Assembly (NCBI GenBank): GCA_038373865.1
Contig: JAXGGA010002235.1
Span: 62,001 to 126,000, forward strand
Source: Uloborus plumipes
Taxonomy: Eukaryota; Arthropoda; Arachnida; Araneae; Uloboridae
Direction: 5' to 3'
DNA: 64,000 bases
In this document: piece by piece, positions 1 through 12,254 of the stretch
Layout: each line of letters starts with the position of its first letter
Position numbering within the stretch: the first letter of the stretch is position 1
The notes under the pieces: model-generated
What the model was told of the DNA's origin: nothing
What the model saw: the letters and a program-made list of their open reading frames with translations, nothing else
The model's database searches: none
Translations under genes and position numbers: made by a program

Positions 1-650
1 TTCGCATTGAAATTCAGAAGTACTCATTAAAAGTGTAATCAAGTGTATTTTCACGTTTTGTAATTAAAAAACATTGTGTAAAATGCAAAAAAATAGTCCG
101 CTTTTTTAAATAATAAATTTGAAACCTTTATTATTTTTAAATGCAAAGTATCAAACATTCTATATGTTAGAAATAGGACTAGTGCACAACTGTTTTCGCA
201 CCACCATCTTTTATTTCTTCATCAGAATATTAGTTTTCTTATGGAATTGATGACTCTTTTGTTTTTTTTTCTGTTTTCATATATTTCCACTCCTAGTAAA
301 TGAATTTTACTCCTCTAAAACTGGCAAGGGCTTATATTTTCGCACCATTGAAAACACACTCACACATAAGCGACATAGTGGTGTTGTCGAGAGGGAGAGG
401 AAAGAGGGGGACGGCACTCCTCTATTTTTTTTTTCACCCATCGTTCCACAGTTTTTAAAAATTTAACACAAAGTTGTCCCCCTCTTTTTTTTTCCAGTAT
501 TATACCCAGAGGCTCACTGAGCTTTTTCCGTTGTTTGGAGGGAGGGGGGAAGGGGAGGCATTTCTCAGTTTGCTGAAAGTAACTCCATATTTTGCTAACG
601 ATAAAATACGTGTATGCAAACGTAGCAATCCGTGAAACGGGGCATCCATG
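1..650. other. Unassigned AT-rich stretch
   Basis: No coding sequence or recognisable element. It holds poly(T) runs and a CT/GA-rich patch at about 380-560. I see nothing else in it. Confidence 0.5.
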
Positions 651-828
651 TACTGTAGGAACCGCTTAAACGAATACTGTCGGTTCCAAGAAATATTATT
701 CGATTAAACGGGGTATTCGATTAAGCGAGTTCTTAAACATTACTTCTATGGCATCGGTTCCAAGATATTTTATTCGTAAAAGCGTGGTATTCGTTTATCC
801 GTTACCCGATTAAGCGGGGACGACAGTA
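651..828. mobile_element. Short TIR element (MITE), copy A of a pogo/Tc1-like family
   Basis: A 178-bp unit beginning TACTGTAGGAACCGCTTAA and ending TTAAGCGGGGACGACAGTA, so its ends are imperfect inverted repeats flanked by TA. Internally it repeats motifs of the type GGTTCCAAGA and TATTCG..TAA(A/G)CG on both sides. The TA target and CTGT...ACAG ends fit the Tc1/mariner/pogo superfamily. A second copy lies at 45909-46071. It is too short to encode a transposase. Confidence 0.7.
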
Positions 829-1020
829 TTTAAAAATTGCATTGGTGCAATTATGCCTCTAAATTTGCCGAATCGCCCGATAAAGTTTGCTGAATAAGGA
901 AATATTTAGGCAATCACGTTGAACTCCTACTTAGGAGCCCCTAATTACACCACTGACATCTCTAGACAGTTGTTGTTGTTTGGAAACACAGGGAACTCTC
1001 AGAATGTCATCCCTAAATTG

Positions 1021-2150
1021 CTTAGTCCTCACTCGCAAATAGTTTAGTTTCAAAAATCGCCACCACACACACACAAGTGTGGTTATGCGCTTTCTTCCCA
1101 CTTATATCAGCTTACCCTATAATACATTTGTTTTATCTCACTTTACTTATTGATCATTTTAATAGAAATAAAAATAGAAACAGTTTGAGGGATTTTTTTA
1201 ATCAACTGTTGCAGACTATTAACTTTTTAAAAATCCTTAAGGTGACACAGGGCTATCATTTCTAACTTTTCTGTTTTTTAATGAAACTTCTTGAAATTTT
1301 ATCAGACCATGTGTTTTTCATTATTAAACAGACTCACCAAGTTTCATGTCAGTACTTCAATAATTTAAAATTTAGAAAAAATTTAAAATTTAAAAAATAA
1401 GTATGTTTTTGAAACAAAGTACGCGCGTCTTAATTTTATATTTGTACTCTAAATTGTAGTTTTAAAATATTTTTTAGACTTGTGTTAAAATTTTGTTGGG
1501 AATATTGAATCATTTTTTTGCTTTAATTTTTTTAAATCTAAAAAGATACAATATTAGGCTATTTTTTGCAAAAAAAGACCCCGTTTAGTGTCAAAAATGT
1601 CTTGGAATAAATACAAAAATGAAAAATAATTGAAAAAAAATCCCAACAAAGTGCTATAGACATCCATATGGTGCTACCATTCAATTTTCAGAAAGATAGA
1701 TTTAAAATTACAACGCGCACTTTAATATCACCAAATGTTATCATACGTAAAATTAGCTTTTGAGAAAATACAAATTTTTAGCTTCTTAATAAAAAACTAA
1801 CCGAAAAGTTAAAAATTTTGCTTATATTTGTAACATATTATAAAATGATGAACTAAAATCTGTCTCAAGTGTTGCTTAGACTGAGCTCTCTGATTTAAAT
1901 ATGTAAAAATAAAAAAAGCAATATTTTGACCGATTTTCACGATTTTGAAAGCCCTGTGTCACCTTAACAAACAAAGAGAATTGCTAACTCCTTACTCACC
2001 AATAATTTAGTTTCAAAAATCGTTGAGTGGGGTTATGCGCTTTGTTCCCTCTTATCCCAACGTATCCTGCAATACATTTGCTTTATCTCCCTTTACTTAT
2101 TTAATCAATTAAATAAAAATTAAAATATAAACAGTTAAAATGATTTTCCG
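1021..2150. repeat. Direct duplication (1021-1230 and 1985-2150) flanking a TIR element
   Basis: The two segments share phrases such as TTTAGTTTCAAAAATCG, GGTTATGCGCTTT, AATACATTTG and CTTTACTTATT in the same order. They are direct repeats of about 170-200 bp, now separated by the TIR element at 1237-1967. The copies differ by many substitutions, so the duplication is old. 829-1020 shows nothing recognisable. Confidence 0.65.
1237..1967. mobile_element. TIR element with TTAA ends (731 bp)
   Basis: The left end TTAAGGTGACACAGGGC (1237-1253) is perfectly inverted at the right end (1951-1967). TTAA at both outer edges would suit piggyBac-type target duplication; a simple TA duplication is equally possible. 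The interior is AT-rich with no reading frame. Confidence 0.7.
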
Positions 2151-2659
2151 AATTAGCAGTAATAAATTTGCTCCTTGAAAAATCATTCATTAACTAAGAC
2201 AAAGGAAACACAATTTAATTCTAGAAATTGACTTTCTCTGAAACATTTTCCGCTCACACACATCATACCATTTAACTCTAGCGACATAAATAAAACTTAA
2301 GTCACTTGACGTCGTAATTTTGTTCGGGGTGAACTTTTCGGAAGATTTTCTCTCTTTCAGTTTTGTTATCTTTTTGAAAATCTATTACAACCATCTCGTT
2401 TTTCACTCTCACACAGACAATTGATTTGCGATAATTGAAGAGGTCGAACAATTTCAGATTCTTTTGGAACAACCATTTCACAAAGTGAGCCCGTTTGTTG
2501 AAGTAAGAAAAAAAAAAGTTTCTTATATTTATTTCTCGAATATCTTGCTGTTTTTTACAAACAGGAAAAAAAAAAAGTTAAGAATGGGAGAGCATTTTTC
2601 AAATTGGTTTTTGAGAGCTCATTTAGCGTAGTTGTTTTTATGAATTGAACATCAGTTTT

Positions 2660-2930
2660 TATGTTATAACAAATAGCCAGTACTTGATGTGATTCGAAAG
2701 TATTTACTAATTTGACAAAGATGCAATAAAGTAACTCATATTCTTTGTTCATTTGCGGGTTTTTATTTGTTCCTTTATTTTGTTATCTCTAAAAGCCACT
2801 TGTTATTTTTGTAAGTATAGCAAGCAGTTCAAACAATGCAATTCGAAAGGGTTTACTGTATTTAAATAATGCAGTAGAAAAGTAGCTCATATTCTTTGTT
2901 TTTATGCAAGTTTTATCTATATATTTATAG
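2660..2930. repeat. Two diverged tandem copies, about 155-bp unit
   Basis: 2660-2765 and 2815-2915 share ATTCGAAAG, TTTACT, AATGCA/GATGCAATAA and CTCATATTCTTTGTT in order. It lies immediately before the inverted-repeat structure at 2935. 2151-2659 shows no recognisable feature. Confidence 0.5.
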
Positions 2931-3769
2931 TCTGGGAGCAACTGGTTTTCCGTGCACTTTTTGTGATACAATTATGACAGTTGGTTCTTCTGAAAGGTAT
3001 TGGCACCAGGAATACGAATTCGGATGTTGCCACCCCCAAAAATAGTGCAGGGGGGCGTAAGGGGGGGGGCAAAGTTTCTTCACTAAAATAATTATATCTT
3101 CATTATTTCATGGCTTACAACCAGTTTTTAAAGCGTAAAATGCTTAAATCCACTCAGCAATAACATTATAAAGCCTAAAAAGCTGAATTCAAATTACTGA
3201 CACGTGTTTCGGAGCTATTAACAGCTGTTTTTTTCAGTGTAGAAGATGAGAGCTTATGAAAATTCATCCGGCTGAAAGTGTTTTTTTTATTGAATAGAGG
3301 TTATCAAGCCCATCATTAGGACAACCAAGGGGGGGGGTGCCGCCTCTCCCCCCCGCCCCTTTTAGAATAAAATGCAAATGCACATTTGTGTACGCCTTTA
3401 TCCTTCAACACATAGTATACATTGCATTTGCACTTTTGCCCGGGACTGTAATGACCCCCCTCGGAGGGGAGGGGGGGTTGAAAAATTAATGTTTTTATTT
3501 ATTTATTTTTTAATTTATTTATTTATTTATTTTTTTGATCAGGGAAAGGGGTTCAATTGCCCCCAATTGCAATTTTTTTCGTCATCTTTCGCACACCACA
3601 ATTTTTTGTAGTTTAAAGCACTGCTAAAGGAAGTTTTTGCAGCCACAAATGTGCTTTAAACAATATAAGCCAGTGATACTCATTGTGAGTGGTCTGAAAC
3701 TTGCCTGAATTTTTAAGTTAAAAAAATGAGAGAAAGATTTTTAAATATTTGTATTCACTCAAATAATAG

Positions 3770-4117
3770 TATCTGTGGCTTGGTTCTAAAAGGGCTAATG
3801 CCAATTTTTTCACCTTCTGTGTTATTTACATCAAAAGTTTCCAATTTAGTAAAACTCTAATTCTACGAAGGCCAATGTCTAATATCAAACTAAAATTGGT
3901 TGTATTTCTATTATAATGTCAGCCAATGTCATATACACAATGTCATAACAGGTTAAAAAATTTCATATGATAAAATGTTTCTTTACACTAACAATAAACA
4001 AATACCAAAAAAATAATAATGGCAATCTTAATGTAAGAAAGTTATAGCATTCTAAAAAACCTTTTTCTCGAAACTAACATTTTTGACTTAGGCCCTTTTA
4101 GAACCAAGCCACAGATA
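3770..4117. mobile_element. Short TIR element (MITE, 348 bp)
   Basis: TATCTGTGGCTTGGTTCTAA at the left is inverted as TTAGAACCAAGCCACAGATA at the right, a near-perfect TIR of about 25 bp continuing AAGGGC/GCCCTT. TA lies at both edges. No coding capacity. It is inserted in the spacer of the larger inverted-repeat structure. Confidence 0.8.
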
Positions 4118-4677
4118 TAATGACAACATTAATGAACTCAAATTTCCCATGGACTGCTTAACATTGTGTTTGTTTCTGTTGCTGAGTGTAAAAAGTAATT
4201 TTAAACAAACTAAACATTTATTGCAACTAAAATGTTTCATTTCATTATATATTTTCAGCTGCATTTATGTGCAAACAAAATAGTTAAATAAAAACATGAA
4301 AGTAGAAACAAATAACAGCACACACGCTACTCCTTTGACAGTAGCATTTGAAAGAAAATGAAATATATATATTTAAATCAACCCGTGAATTAATTTTTCA
4401 TATTCTTGATCGTTTCAAAAAGACATTGCTAGGAAGAATTTTAAAACAATAAGTCAAATAATAATAATATATAATGCAAATTAAAAATCAGTTTCATTAT
4501 CAGATTCTTCTGAGCTGCTCTCCTCATACCTGTTAAAACAGTGATTTTCATCAGCTAGGTACATCCAAACATTCACACATGTCTGCATTTGACAAGCAGT
4601 GTAGAACATTCACTTTTTTTGCATGAGCATTTTACCAGTTCTAGAATCGCCTGTGGAGCAGGTTCTATTTTGGTCAT

Positions 4678-5086
4678 CTAAGAAACAAATCTGCTGCCTT
4701 GCATTTCCCAACCATAACCATCAGCATCTGGCTGTGGAATATTCGGACATGCAATGACATCATTTTGCCGTATCATGGCCTGATAATGTGCTCTCATGAT
4801 GGCATAGTGAAGAGCTGATTGTGTTGGTGGCATCTTCTCTGATTCGGCAATTTTTGTTTTGAAATAACATGTACCGAACAGAGCCAACATCTGATGTAGA
4901 ACAGTTTGGCAGGTAAATTTTGCAAACAAACTGTTCTAATGCACCAAAAATATCTTCAGATGGTGTAGAATTAATTCCTAAATTTGCAAAAGCTTGCAAA
5001 ATATTTTTATCAGACTGCTGCAAGGCTTTACCTTTTCCAGCAAACGTTCCTGTAGTGTCGCATCCAGTAAATACAATTGGGGGCAA
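4678..5086 (-). pseudogene. Broken reading frame with TGCDTT motif (uncharacterised repeat-borne protein)
   Basis: Two overlapping minus-strand frames (5086-4760 and 4929-4678) read as one protein interrupted by a frameshift around 4870-4860. The first carries FTGCDTTGTFAGKGKA followed by an ALEQFVCKIY segment; the second carries SEKMPPTQSALHYAIMRAHY, then YQAMI and a DGYGWE end. From memory, this order (TGCDTT..GKGK, ALE.FVC..Y, LPPT..AL..H..RA.YQA, GWE) occurs in many uncharacterised, often multicopy proteins of arthropods and cnidarians. Their function is unknown and they may be mobile-element-encoded. Here only the C-terminal part survives; its N-terminal side is cut at the border with the right arm (CCCCAATTG, 5074-5084). 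It is not functional as it stands. Confidence 0.6.
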
Positions 5087-5725
5087 TTGAACCCCTTTCC
5101 CTGATCAAAAAAATAAATAAATAAATAAATTAAAAAAAAAATAAATAAAAACATTAATTTTTCAACCCCCCCTCCCCTCCGAGAGGGGCGATTACAGTCC
5201 CGGGCAAAAGTGCAAATGCAATGTATACTATGTGTTGAAGGATAAGGCGTACACAAATGTGCAATTGCATTTTGTTCTAAAAGGGGCCGGGGGGGGGGGA
5301 GAGGCGGCACGTCCCCTCCCTGGTTGTCCTAATGATGGGCTTGATAACCTCTATTCAATGAAAAAAAACACCTTCAGCCGGATGAATTTTCATTCATAAG
5401 CTCTCATTTTATACACTGAAAAAGGAGCTCTTAATAGCTCCGAAACACGTGTCAGCAATTTGAATTCAGCTTTTTATACGTTATAATGTTATTATTGAGT
5501 GAATTTAAGCATTTTACGCTTTGAAATCTGGTTGTAAGCCATGAAATTATGAAGATATAGTTATTTTAGTGAAGAAACTTTGCCCCCCCTTACGCCCCCC
5601 TGCACTATTTTTGGGGGTGGCAACATCCGAATTCGTATTCCTGGTGTCAATACCTTTCAAAAAAACCAACTGTCATAATTGTATCACAAAAAGCGCACGG
5701 AAATTAAAATTTGACCAGTTGCTCC

Positions 5726-6892
5726 TCCACTATTATTCGTTTGATTTCCCTAGAAGTTACATGCAATTGTCAATTATATCATAGCTCAATGAAACGAAAG
5801 TTCGATGTAAAATTTTCATTTTCGATGCATATACTTATTGCTAAAAGTGAAGCGCGGGAAAAAAAGTTAATTTCCGGAAGCCAGAATTGGTAATATAGGG
5901 CTTCCGAAAAAGACCTGTTTCTCAAACTCTTATTTTAATATTGATAGACAAAGAATACCCCATGGCCTCCACAGTTTTACAGTTTACATTGTTGCCAGAT
6001 CATGCTTTGGACCCCTTTGAAGTTTTGTGAACTTTAAGTTCAAAAAGTGGTTTTTAGTAGTTTATCTATCTAGGCACTTTTCGCATACCGGGTGCTTTCC
6101 GACCGGCCTCTATTGCTGTTTTATCTAATTGAACCCTAAAAATTCATTGCGACTGGCCCCCAAACCTAAAAATCCACCACTAAACTTATTTAAACTACCA
6201 AAAAAAAAAAAGTTGAAAAGATATAAATAATGCATCACAAAATGTTTAAAAAAATATATAGAAAACCAAAACTTAATAATTTCTAATAGAAGTTGGAAGA
6301 AGAACTATTGAATCTTACGTAATGATAAATGAAATATTTCAGTGACTCATTAAGGACTGAAAATAGAAGTACTTGCTCACAGAATAAGGTGTTGCAATAA
6401 CAACGACAGTAACCCCATTGATCCACCAATGCTTATCAATGGGGTAATTAGCATCGGTAGGCTAATGGACTAACTCCGAAAAATTGATTGATTTTGCGAA
6501 ACAGAATTTTTTAAGCTAATTTCTTTTTTAATCGTAAAGGCGTTTTTCCTGACGCTGAATCGCTTTGAAGGCATAGTCTGCGTAATTGTTGATGTTTTTC
6601 TTTTTTTTTTTTTTCAAGGTTATATATATATTTTTAAAAGGTGCTTCATTTACTCTCGCCTTATAAGTAGAACAATTTCAAAGTTAAAACTAAAGAAATA
6701 CTGTTGTGCAGAAAAGTTAAATATTTTTTTTTAATTTAATTTATTGCATGGACAACAGTTGGATACATTACCAAAATTATTTGATATATATTTGATAATT
6801 GAAATTGATAATATTCTATACTTGGTTAAAACAACAACGGCTAACTAACTTAAATGTGACCTCAACACCGAAAAAAAAAAAAAAAAAGAAGA
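5726..6892. other. Unassigned stretch
   Basis: No gene or clear element. 6043-6180 has a loosely mirrored pair (GTGGTTTTTAGTAG and CCACCACTAAAC) that I could not resolve into a TIR element. Poly(A) and AAG-rich simple sequence lies at about 6870-6935. Confidence 0.4.
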
Positions 6893-8080
6893 AGAAAGAA
6901 AGAAATAAAGAAAGAACGTAAGAAAAGAAAAAAGGATGTAGGGGAATGTGGGGCAAAGGGAAATAGTTAGGATAACTTACCTTTTGCAAAATCAGCAAAC
7001 TGAAAATTTGTTTTGAAACAATGAAAATGTGCTGCTTAATAAAGTAAGTAATAAGTATTAAAGTATTTAAGTACTCTTTTTCACTGTACAAAATTCTGCA
7101 ACGCATAAATTGTTATGAGTTCTATCAACTAAATATAATACTAAAATATATCAAACTCAAATTCGAAATCGGAGGCTATTAAGTATCTTTAAATTTTTTC
7201 CATTAAATTTTTCACCCGTCAAAATGATAAAACGCTTTAACAATGGCGTACTAAATGAATTAAAAGACTTTTATTATTTTTCTCTCCTTGAAAATGCAAC
7301 GAATTTATGTGAAACAACTTCCCTTCTTTCGCATGCAGTTTAGTAAAATGAAGGGAAAAAAAAAAAAAAAAAAACACCGTGTTTTAAAAAGATGAAAAAT
7401 GTGGAGGGAATAAAAAAGAAGGATTGTTTTTTGAAATGCGTCTTGCGAGTTTTTTCTTCGTTTTTTCTTTATTTTTTAAACCCCGCGGCTGGCAACAAGT
7501 AAGTAAAAGTTGGATGGGGGGAAAAAAGAATAAAAACGAGGACGGAAAAACTTCGCCGAAAAAAACCTCCTTTAGCTATTTTCCTTTTGCTTTTTCATTA
7601 ATCTCCAGACTGCATTATAACTCAACAATCGCCCGGTATGTATCAGTCAACTGCGCCTCTCCTTTTATTATTTTTTCCCCGTCTTTTTGCTTCGAACGGG
7701 AGTGGAGCTTCGAGGAATGGAACGATGGAACATCAAGGGAGAAGCCCGCAGACGAACTTGAAGGGGGGATGATCTGGAGAGGGTGGTTGCAGTTTAGAGC
7801 TCCGATAGATCCAGGCCCACTCTTACCGCCATCTTTATGCACAAATTAACATTACGGAGTGTTTCACTGAGACCACTTTCGGCTTTTAATATCAGCTGTT
7901 AAGTCGAGAAGCAAAAATGTATTAGTAAACACTATTTAGCAGCAGAGTAGATTCTCATCACAAACAAAGAAAGAAAGTAAAGAAAAGAAAAAAGGATACA
8001 GGTGAATGTCGGGCAAAGTGAAATAGTTAAGATAACTTACCTTTTTCAAAATCAACAAAATGAAAATTTGTTTTGAAAAC
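6893..8080. repeat. Direct repeats of about 125 bp, 1.07 kb apart
   Basis: 6893-7018 and 7966-8080 share, in order, AAGAAAAGAAAAAAGGAT, GGGCAAAG.GAAATAGTTA, GATAACTTACCTTTT, and TGAAAATTTGTTTTGAAAA. The GGGGAATGTGGGGCAAAG phrase resembles the ends of the other 'GTGGGGCA' TIR families here. Between the copies, 7420-7850 is more GC-balanced but I recognise no gene. Confidence 0.6.
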
Positions 8081-8269
8081 TTCAGTGTTTAAAGAAAGAA
8101 TGCTGTGTTTTACAATGAAACTTTCATTGAAACATTATTATTTTATTTTTAGCAGTAAATTTGTACCTTTAAAAAGGTGGGAACATTTGTACTTTCTGCT
8201 ATAGGGAAGAGTGAAAAGTAAAATATTTCATCAATAAAATACTTTCCTTTAATTATTCAAAATATTTTT

Positions 8270-8480
8270 AGTAAATGAGTGAGTAAATAATGTAAAGAAT
8301 GATTAAATAAGTAAATAAAGTAATAAATGAGAAATAATAAACGACTGAACAAAAGAGGGAATAAATAAGAAAATAGGTGAATGAATGAATAAATAAGTGA
8401 ACTATTATTCGAAATAATGTAAATGAATTAAAGAATCACATAAGTGACATTTAATTAGCGAATAAATAAGTAAGCGAAAT
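8270..8480. repeat. Degenerate AATAAATAAGTG-type low-complexity array
   Basis: An irregular run of AATAAATGA/AATAAGTGAA-like words. An opposite-strand counterpart lies at about 61380-61560 (CATTTATT, TTATTCATT words). Both sit near a 'gggtaagtgaaat'-type sequence, suggesting one element family with an internal degenerate array. Confidence 0.5.
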
Positions 8481-8831
8481 GAATTATTTGTCTTTACCCC
8501 GCATGCACTTGACTAATTGAACAAATCATTTAAAATCAAAATAAGCTTAATATTAAATAAATAATACTGCACCGAATGTTAACATTTAAAATTTTAAAAA
8601 TAAGAATTTTATCATTTTACAATAGCAAAAGAACTTTTGACTTGCAACAAAAAAATTTATAATATGAGTATGAGTATCCAGTTTTGAAAATTAATTGCCT
8701 GTATAATCATATGCTTTGATCTTCATAGATTATTTTTTTCTCACTGGAATTGATTACATGTGCTATTACATAGCTGAAATATTACCAGATAGGTGGCGCT
8801 GAAAAACAAACTAAATAGTGTCAAAGCATAG

Positions 8832-9091
8832 TTTTGTACCTCAGAACCAGAACGACGCGACGTAAGTCCAAAAATGACGATTTTCGCTTTTTTTGCTTCA
8901 TTGTATGTAGAATATTATTCCACATCGATCCATTAAAACAGTATTCTGTAAAACGAATTCCTTCACAATTATTTAGCAGCGGGAAAAGAGCGCGAGTCCC
9001 ATCCTTTGTATGTATCCGACAATTGTTTTCGTCCTCTACTGAAAAAGGACGAAAATGGACTTACGTCAGTCTGGTTCTGAAGTACAGAATT
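8832..9091. mobile_element. TIR element of the 'CAGAACCAGAC-TAAGTCCA' family, copy 1
   Basis: About 260 bp. The left end carries ACCTCAGAACCAGAACG and ACGTAAGTCCAAAAATG. The right end is the inverse (CATTTTCG..., ACTTACGTCAGTCTGGTTCTGA as separate neighbouring words), giving TIRs of about 40 bp. Other copies are at 15190-15434, 55325-55574 and one end at 58522. No coding potential. Confidence 0.8.
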
Positions 9092-9270
9092 TACTATAAT
9101 GTAACTCTACAATTAAACTATTTCAAGAACAGCAAGTGAAAACTATGTTCAATCCTACGTGGCAAAAAGTACTTCATAAAAATATAGTAAAATTATCTGA
9201 AAAAATTTGAAATGCAATTTTAGAAATAGAAAAAGCTGAATGAATTTCTTTCCTTTAATTTTAGCAAGAA

Positions 9271-9381
9271 TACCCAAGTAGCACACTTCGTTTTTTAAAG
9301 GTTGTAAATGGTTATTAACGTTGTAACAACCGCTTAAAAATGTTTATAAAACGTTTAAAGGTTATTTGTGCTACCTGGGTA
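9271..9381. mobile_element. Tiny TIR element (111 bp)
   Basis: It starts TACCCAAGTAGCACA and ends TGTGCTACCTGGGTA, with TA edges. The interior carries imperfect mirrored words (TTTAAAGGTT...). The 'tacccaggtagcac' type of end is, from memory, common in arthropod genomes. Confidence 0.75.
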
Positions 9382-12254
9382 AATGACGCAATAATACGTG
9401 AGATTTCATATCATATGACTAAAAATCTGAGGAATATACTGTTAACAAACTTGTTAACATTTTTAGAAAATGAAGGCACAAAAAAAGTAGTTTGTCATCA
9501 GACAAACGCAACATGAGGGAACCAAACTGTTATTTCTACTGAATGACCCAGCACATTGACATAAAGAGTCTTCAAACTTACTAAATATAGCACTGCATGG
9601 TGAGACAGAAAAATGTAATAGCCAGTTTATTTTGCCACAAATGAAAAGAATACGCTAGTTCTACGGAAAAGATACCTTTAAAATTAAATATTTTGAAGCA
9701 GGTTTTTGTTTCGGTAAAACATTTTTAGCAAAACACAAAATGTTCGAAAATTACCGGAAAAACACTTTATTTTTGCTAGCCGTAATTTTTGTGAAAATGA
9801 ACCTATCGGTGATTTCGCCAGCTAAAAATGTCACGAATTTTATATAAACAGAGCCAAAAGTGAGAAAAAAAAAATCTGCCACAAAATGTTCTTTCTCACG
9901 GCGGAAATTTTCGCAATTGTTAAGTTCGTGCAAAAATCACGAAAATTGAAGCCGCGCGTTCGCGCATGAGTAAGTGGTATTATAGTATTGGTTTCACTTG
10001 TGCGTCGTACGACAATGCCCACATATTTTATACCACAGAGATATTCAGAGTATTTCGCGCATTAAAAATCTGAACTACCTCTGAAAAAAAATTAGTTAAG
10101 CTCGTTTTCACTCTTTGTATTAAACAAAAAATAACATCTTGAAAAATAAAGGGGAAAAGCAATAGCAATTTATGAAATATTATACTTCAATTTTTTTACT
10201 ATTTGTAAAGTCAAAATTTCAAATAATTTAAACGTTAAAATTCAAAATTGTACGCGTTTCTTCTTTCCCTGCCATTGTTCACTTCATCTTTTGAAAGATA
10301 GTTTTCTCATGTACATTATTATTACTAAGGTTTTCACTACATTCGTCTCATACCTCTACAAAATACTCCTCACTACATCCCTCTAAAAAACTTCAAAGAG
10401 TACTTTCGAGCCTTGGGGGAAAAAAAAAAATTTGAATTTTGACATCTCGAATTCGAATGTTTTTCCCAATGACGAATTGCGATCTATGTGTGTTCGCCCT
10501 CTTTACAAACAGAATACTCAAATAAAATGAAGTAAACAAATGAAGATTTTAAAGTTTTGGTTATATAAAATTTAGCACAACACATACTCTGAGACAGTAA
10601 TATCTCGTGTAAAATGGAATCTTGCCTAAAATGAATTGAATTAAAGGGTTAACCGCCTGGGCTTAACACAGTTTTGCTGTTTCCTGTACGAATAGGACAG
10701 CAGTGACAAGAAAAATAAAAGAGTGGTCCCATTATTCTACCGACACTTCATACTAAATCAGGCCTTTTCAAAACTTTCTGAATATAATTGTAGTACTGGT
10801 ACTGTGTTTCAATACTTGCACAGATTCCACGTATTACAGAAATAACGCGGTTTAAGCATGTAAACATTTGTAACCAATACCTATACGACCTTTGTAAAGT
10901 GAAGTAGAAAAGGGTGCATGGGAATCATTAGAAATCTAGTTGTTTTTCGCATTAAAACGTGATTTTTACGTTTTTCGGCACCGAGTTGCGGATTTGTATG
11001 CTTTAGAAATTTACATCAACTCGCTTTGACTCGTTAAAAAAAAAAAAAAAATGAGTGTCTGTTGTCCCCCCAGAACACAAGAAGTACATTGCCCCTTTGG
11101 AACGGTATGGCCCATAAAGGGGGATTTCTTTGCTACCTCAGCAATTATTATCAGGGCTAACTCGGCAAAAAGTTGTATTAAGTTAAACTAATCTTGCTTC
11201 CCACATAGAGACAACCTCACTGCCATATTCCGTCACTTGAAGAACATAGTTTTTTGAAAGCAGTTGTCACATCGCATCCTCTGTGTGTCCTCATTTCGTT
11301 AGACTAAGGCTTTTCAAGAGAGTTTTGGTTTTGGTTTCTCCAGAGCCCGGGGCATTTCAACAGCCATGTTGACAACAAGATATTTAAATAAATTTCTTGA
11401 AGCGATACGTTTTTGTCGTGCAAGTTTAGTTTTTATGTGTGCTAGCTGACATGGTAAATAGCTGAGCGAGTCTTCTTGTTCTCATATCCTTTGTTCAAGT
11501 TGAATATCAAACTTACTTACTCAAATGTCCGGTTGGGAGATTCTTCTACGGCATTAAAGCGACCTACAGTACGGCGTCGTTGAGCTGGGCCGTAGTTGTA
11601 AAAAATATATTTGGGGGGGAACGCACCCCTTTTCCTTGGGAAGCACCCCATATATTTTAGATGACATTGTTTATAAATTATTATTTGGCTAAAAGAGGTC
11701 TTCGTGGACTACTTATGCCTGCTTTAGCTATAAGAGCAGATATTCAAAGCTCCTTAACGAATTAATACCTAGCGTCCCTTTGGACGTTCTAAAAATGGGC
11801 CTGAATTTCCCAAAAATGAACATTTCAACCAAAAAATAGGGTTCAATTAGTACCTTGGTATTGTTTCAATTCGTTATTAACAGATTGCAGCACATAACCA
11901 TTGTAAAGTGCGTCTGCAGCCGTTTTAATATGATCTTTATCAAAAATTACATCGTTCACAATCTCAAGAAAAAAAGCTAAGTTTTCAAAGTTATTCCCAG
12001 CTTCCCAGTTCATGCTAATTGCTGATTTTATTCCTTCTTATAAAATGTCTTTTTAAATATTATATCATAGGCAGAAAAAAATTTTAGTAAAAAAATATGT
12101 ACCCTCTGAGGTCTATCGTAACTTTTAAGGGACGATTTTTCTTTCCTTAATGAAAAAATTATTTTTTACATGATATTTTTTTAATTATTTTTCCTGTCCA
12201 TTAAACACTGTTTGTAGCCAGTATACAAAATATCTTTGGGAAAAAAAAGTCAGG
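9382..12254. other. Unassigned stretch
   Basis: No gene or TIR pair recognised. 9690-10080 contains several AAATTTTCG/CGAAAATT words without clear periodicity. Otherwise the stretch has AT-rich unique-looking sequence and one poly(A) run near 11040. Confidence 0.4.

Larger units (their letters stand above)
2935..5725. mobile_element. Large inverted-repeat structure, arms of about 640 bp
   Basis: The left arm (2935-3569) and right arm (5074-5725) are reverse complements with scattered substitutions and small indels, including a ~10-bp indel near the outer end. Shared landmarks are the GGAGCAACTGGT outer edge, the ACGAATTCGGATGTTGCCAC block, long G runs, a CACGTGTTTCGG motif, and the CCCCAATTG inner edge. 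The 1.5-kb spacer holds a small TIR element (3770-4117) and, on the minus strand, a broken reading frame that runs directly out of the right arm. It could be a foldback-type transposon or two opposed copies of one repeat. No target duplication is obvious. Confidence 0.75.

Noticed and set aside
7424..7849. 141-codon open frame on +
   Set aside because: Low-complexity start, no domain or family resemblance, and no splice or coding context. Best read as chance in a GC-balanced patch.
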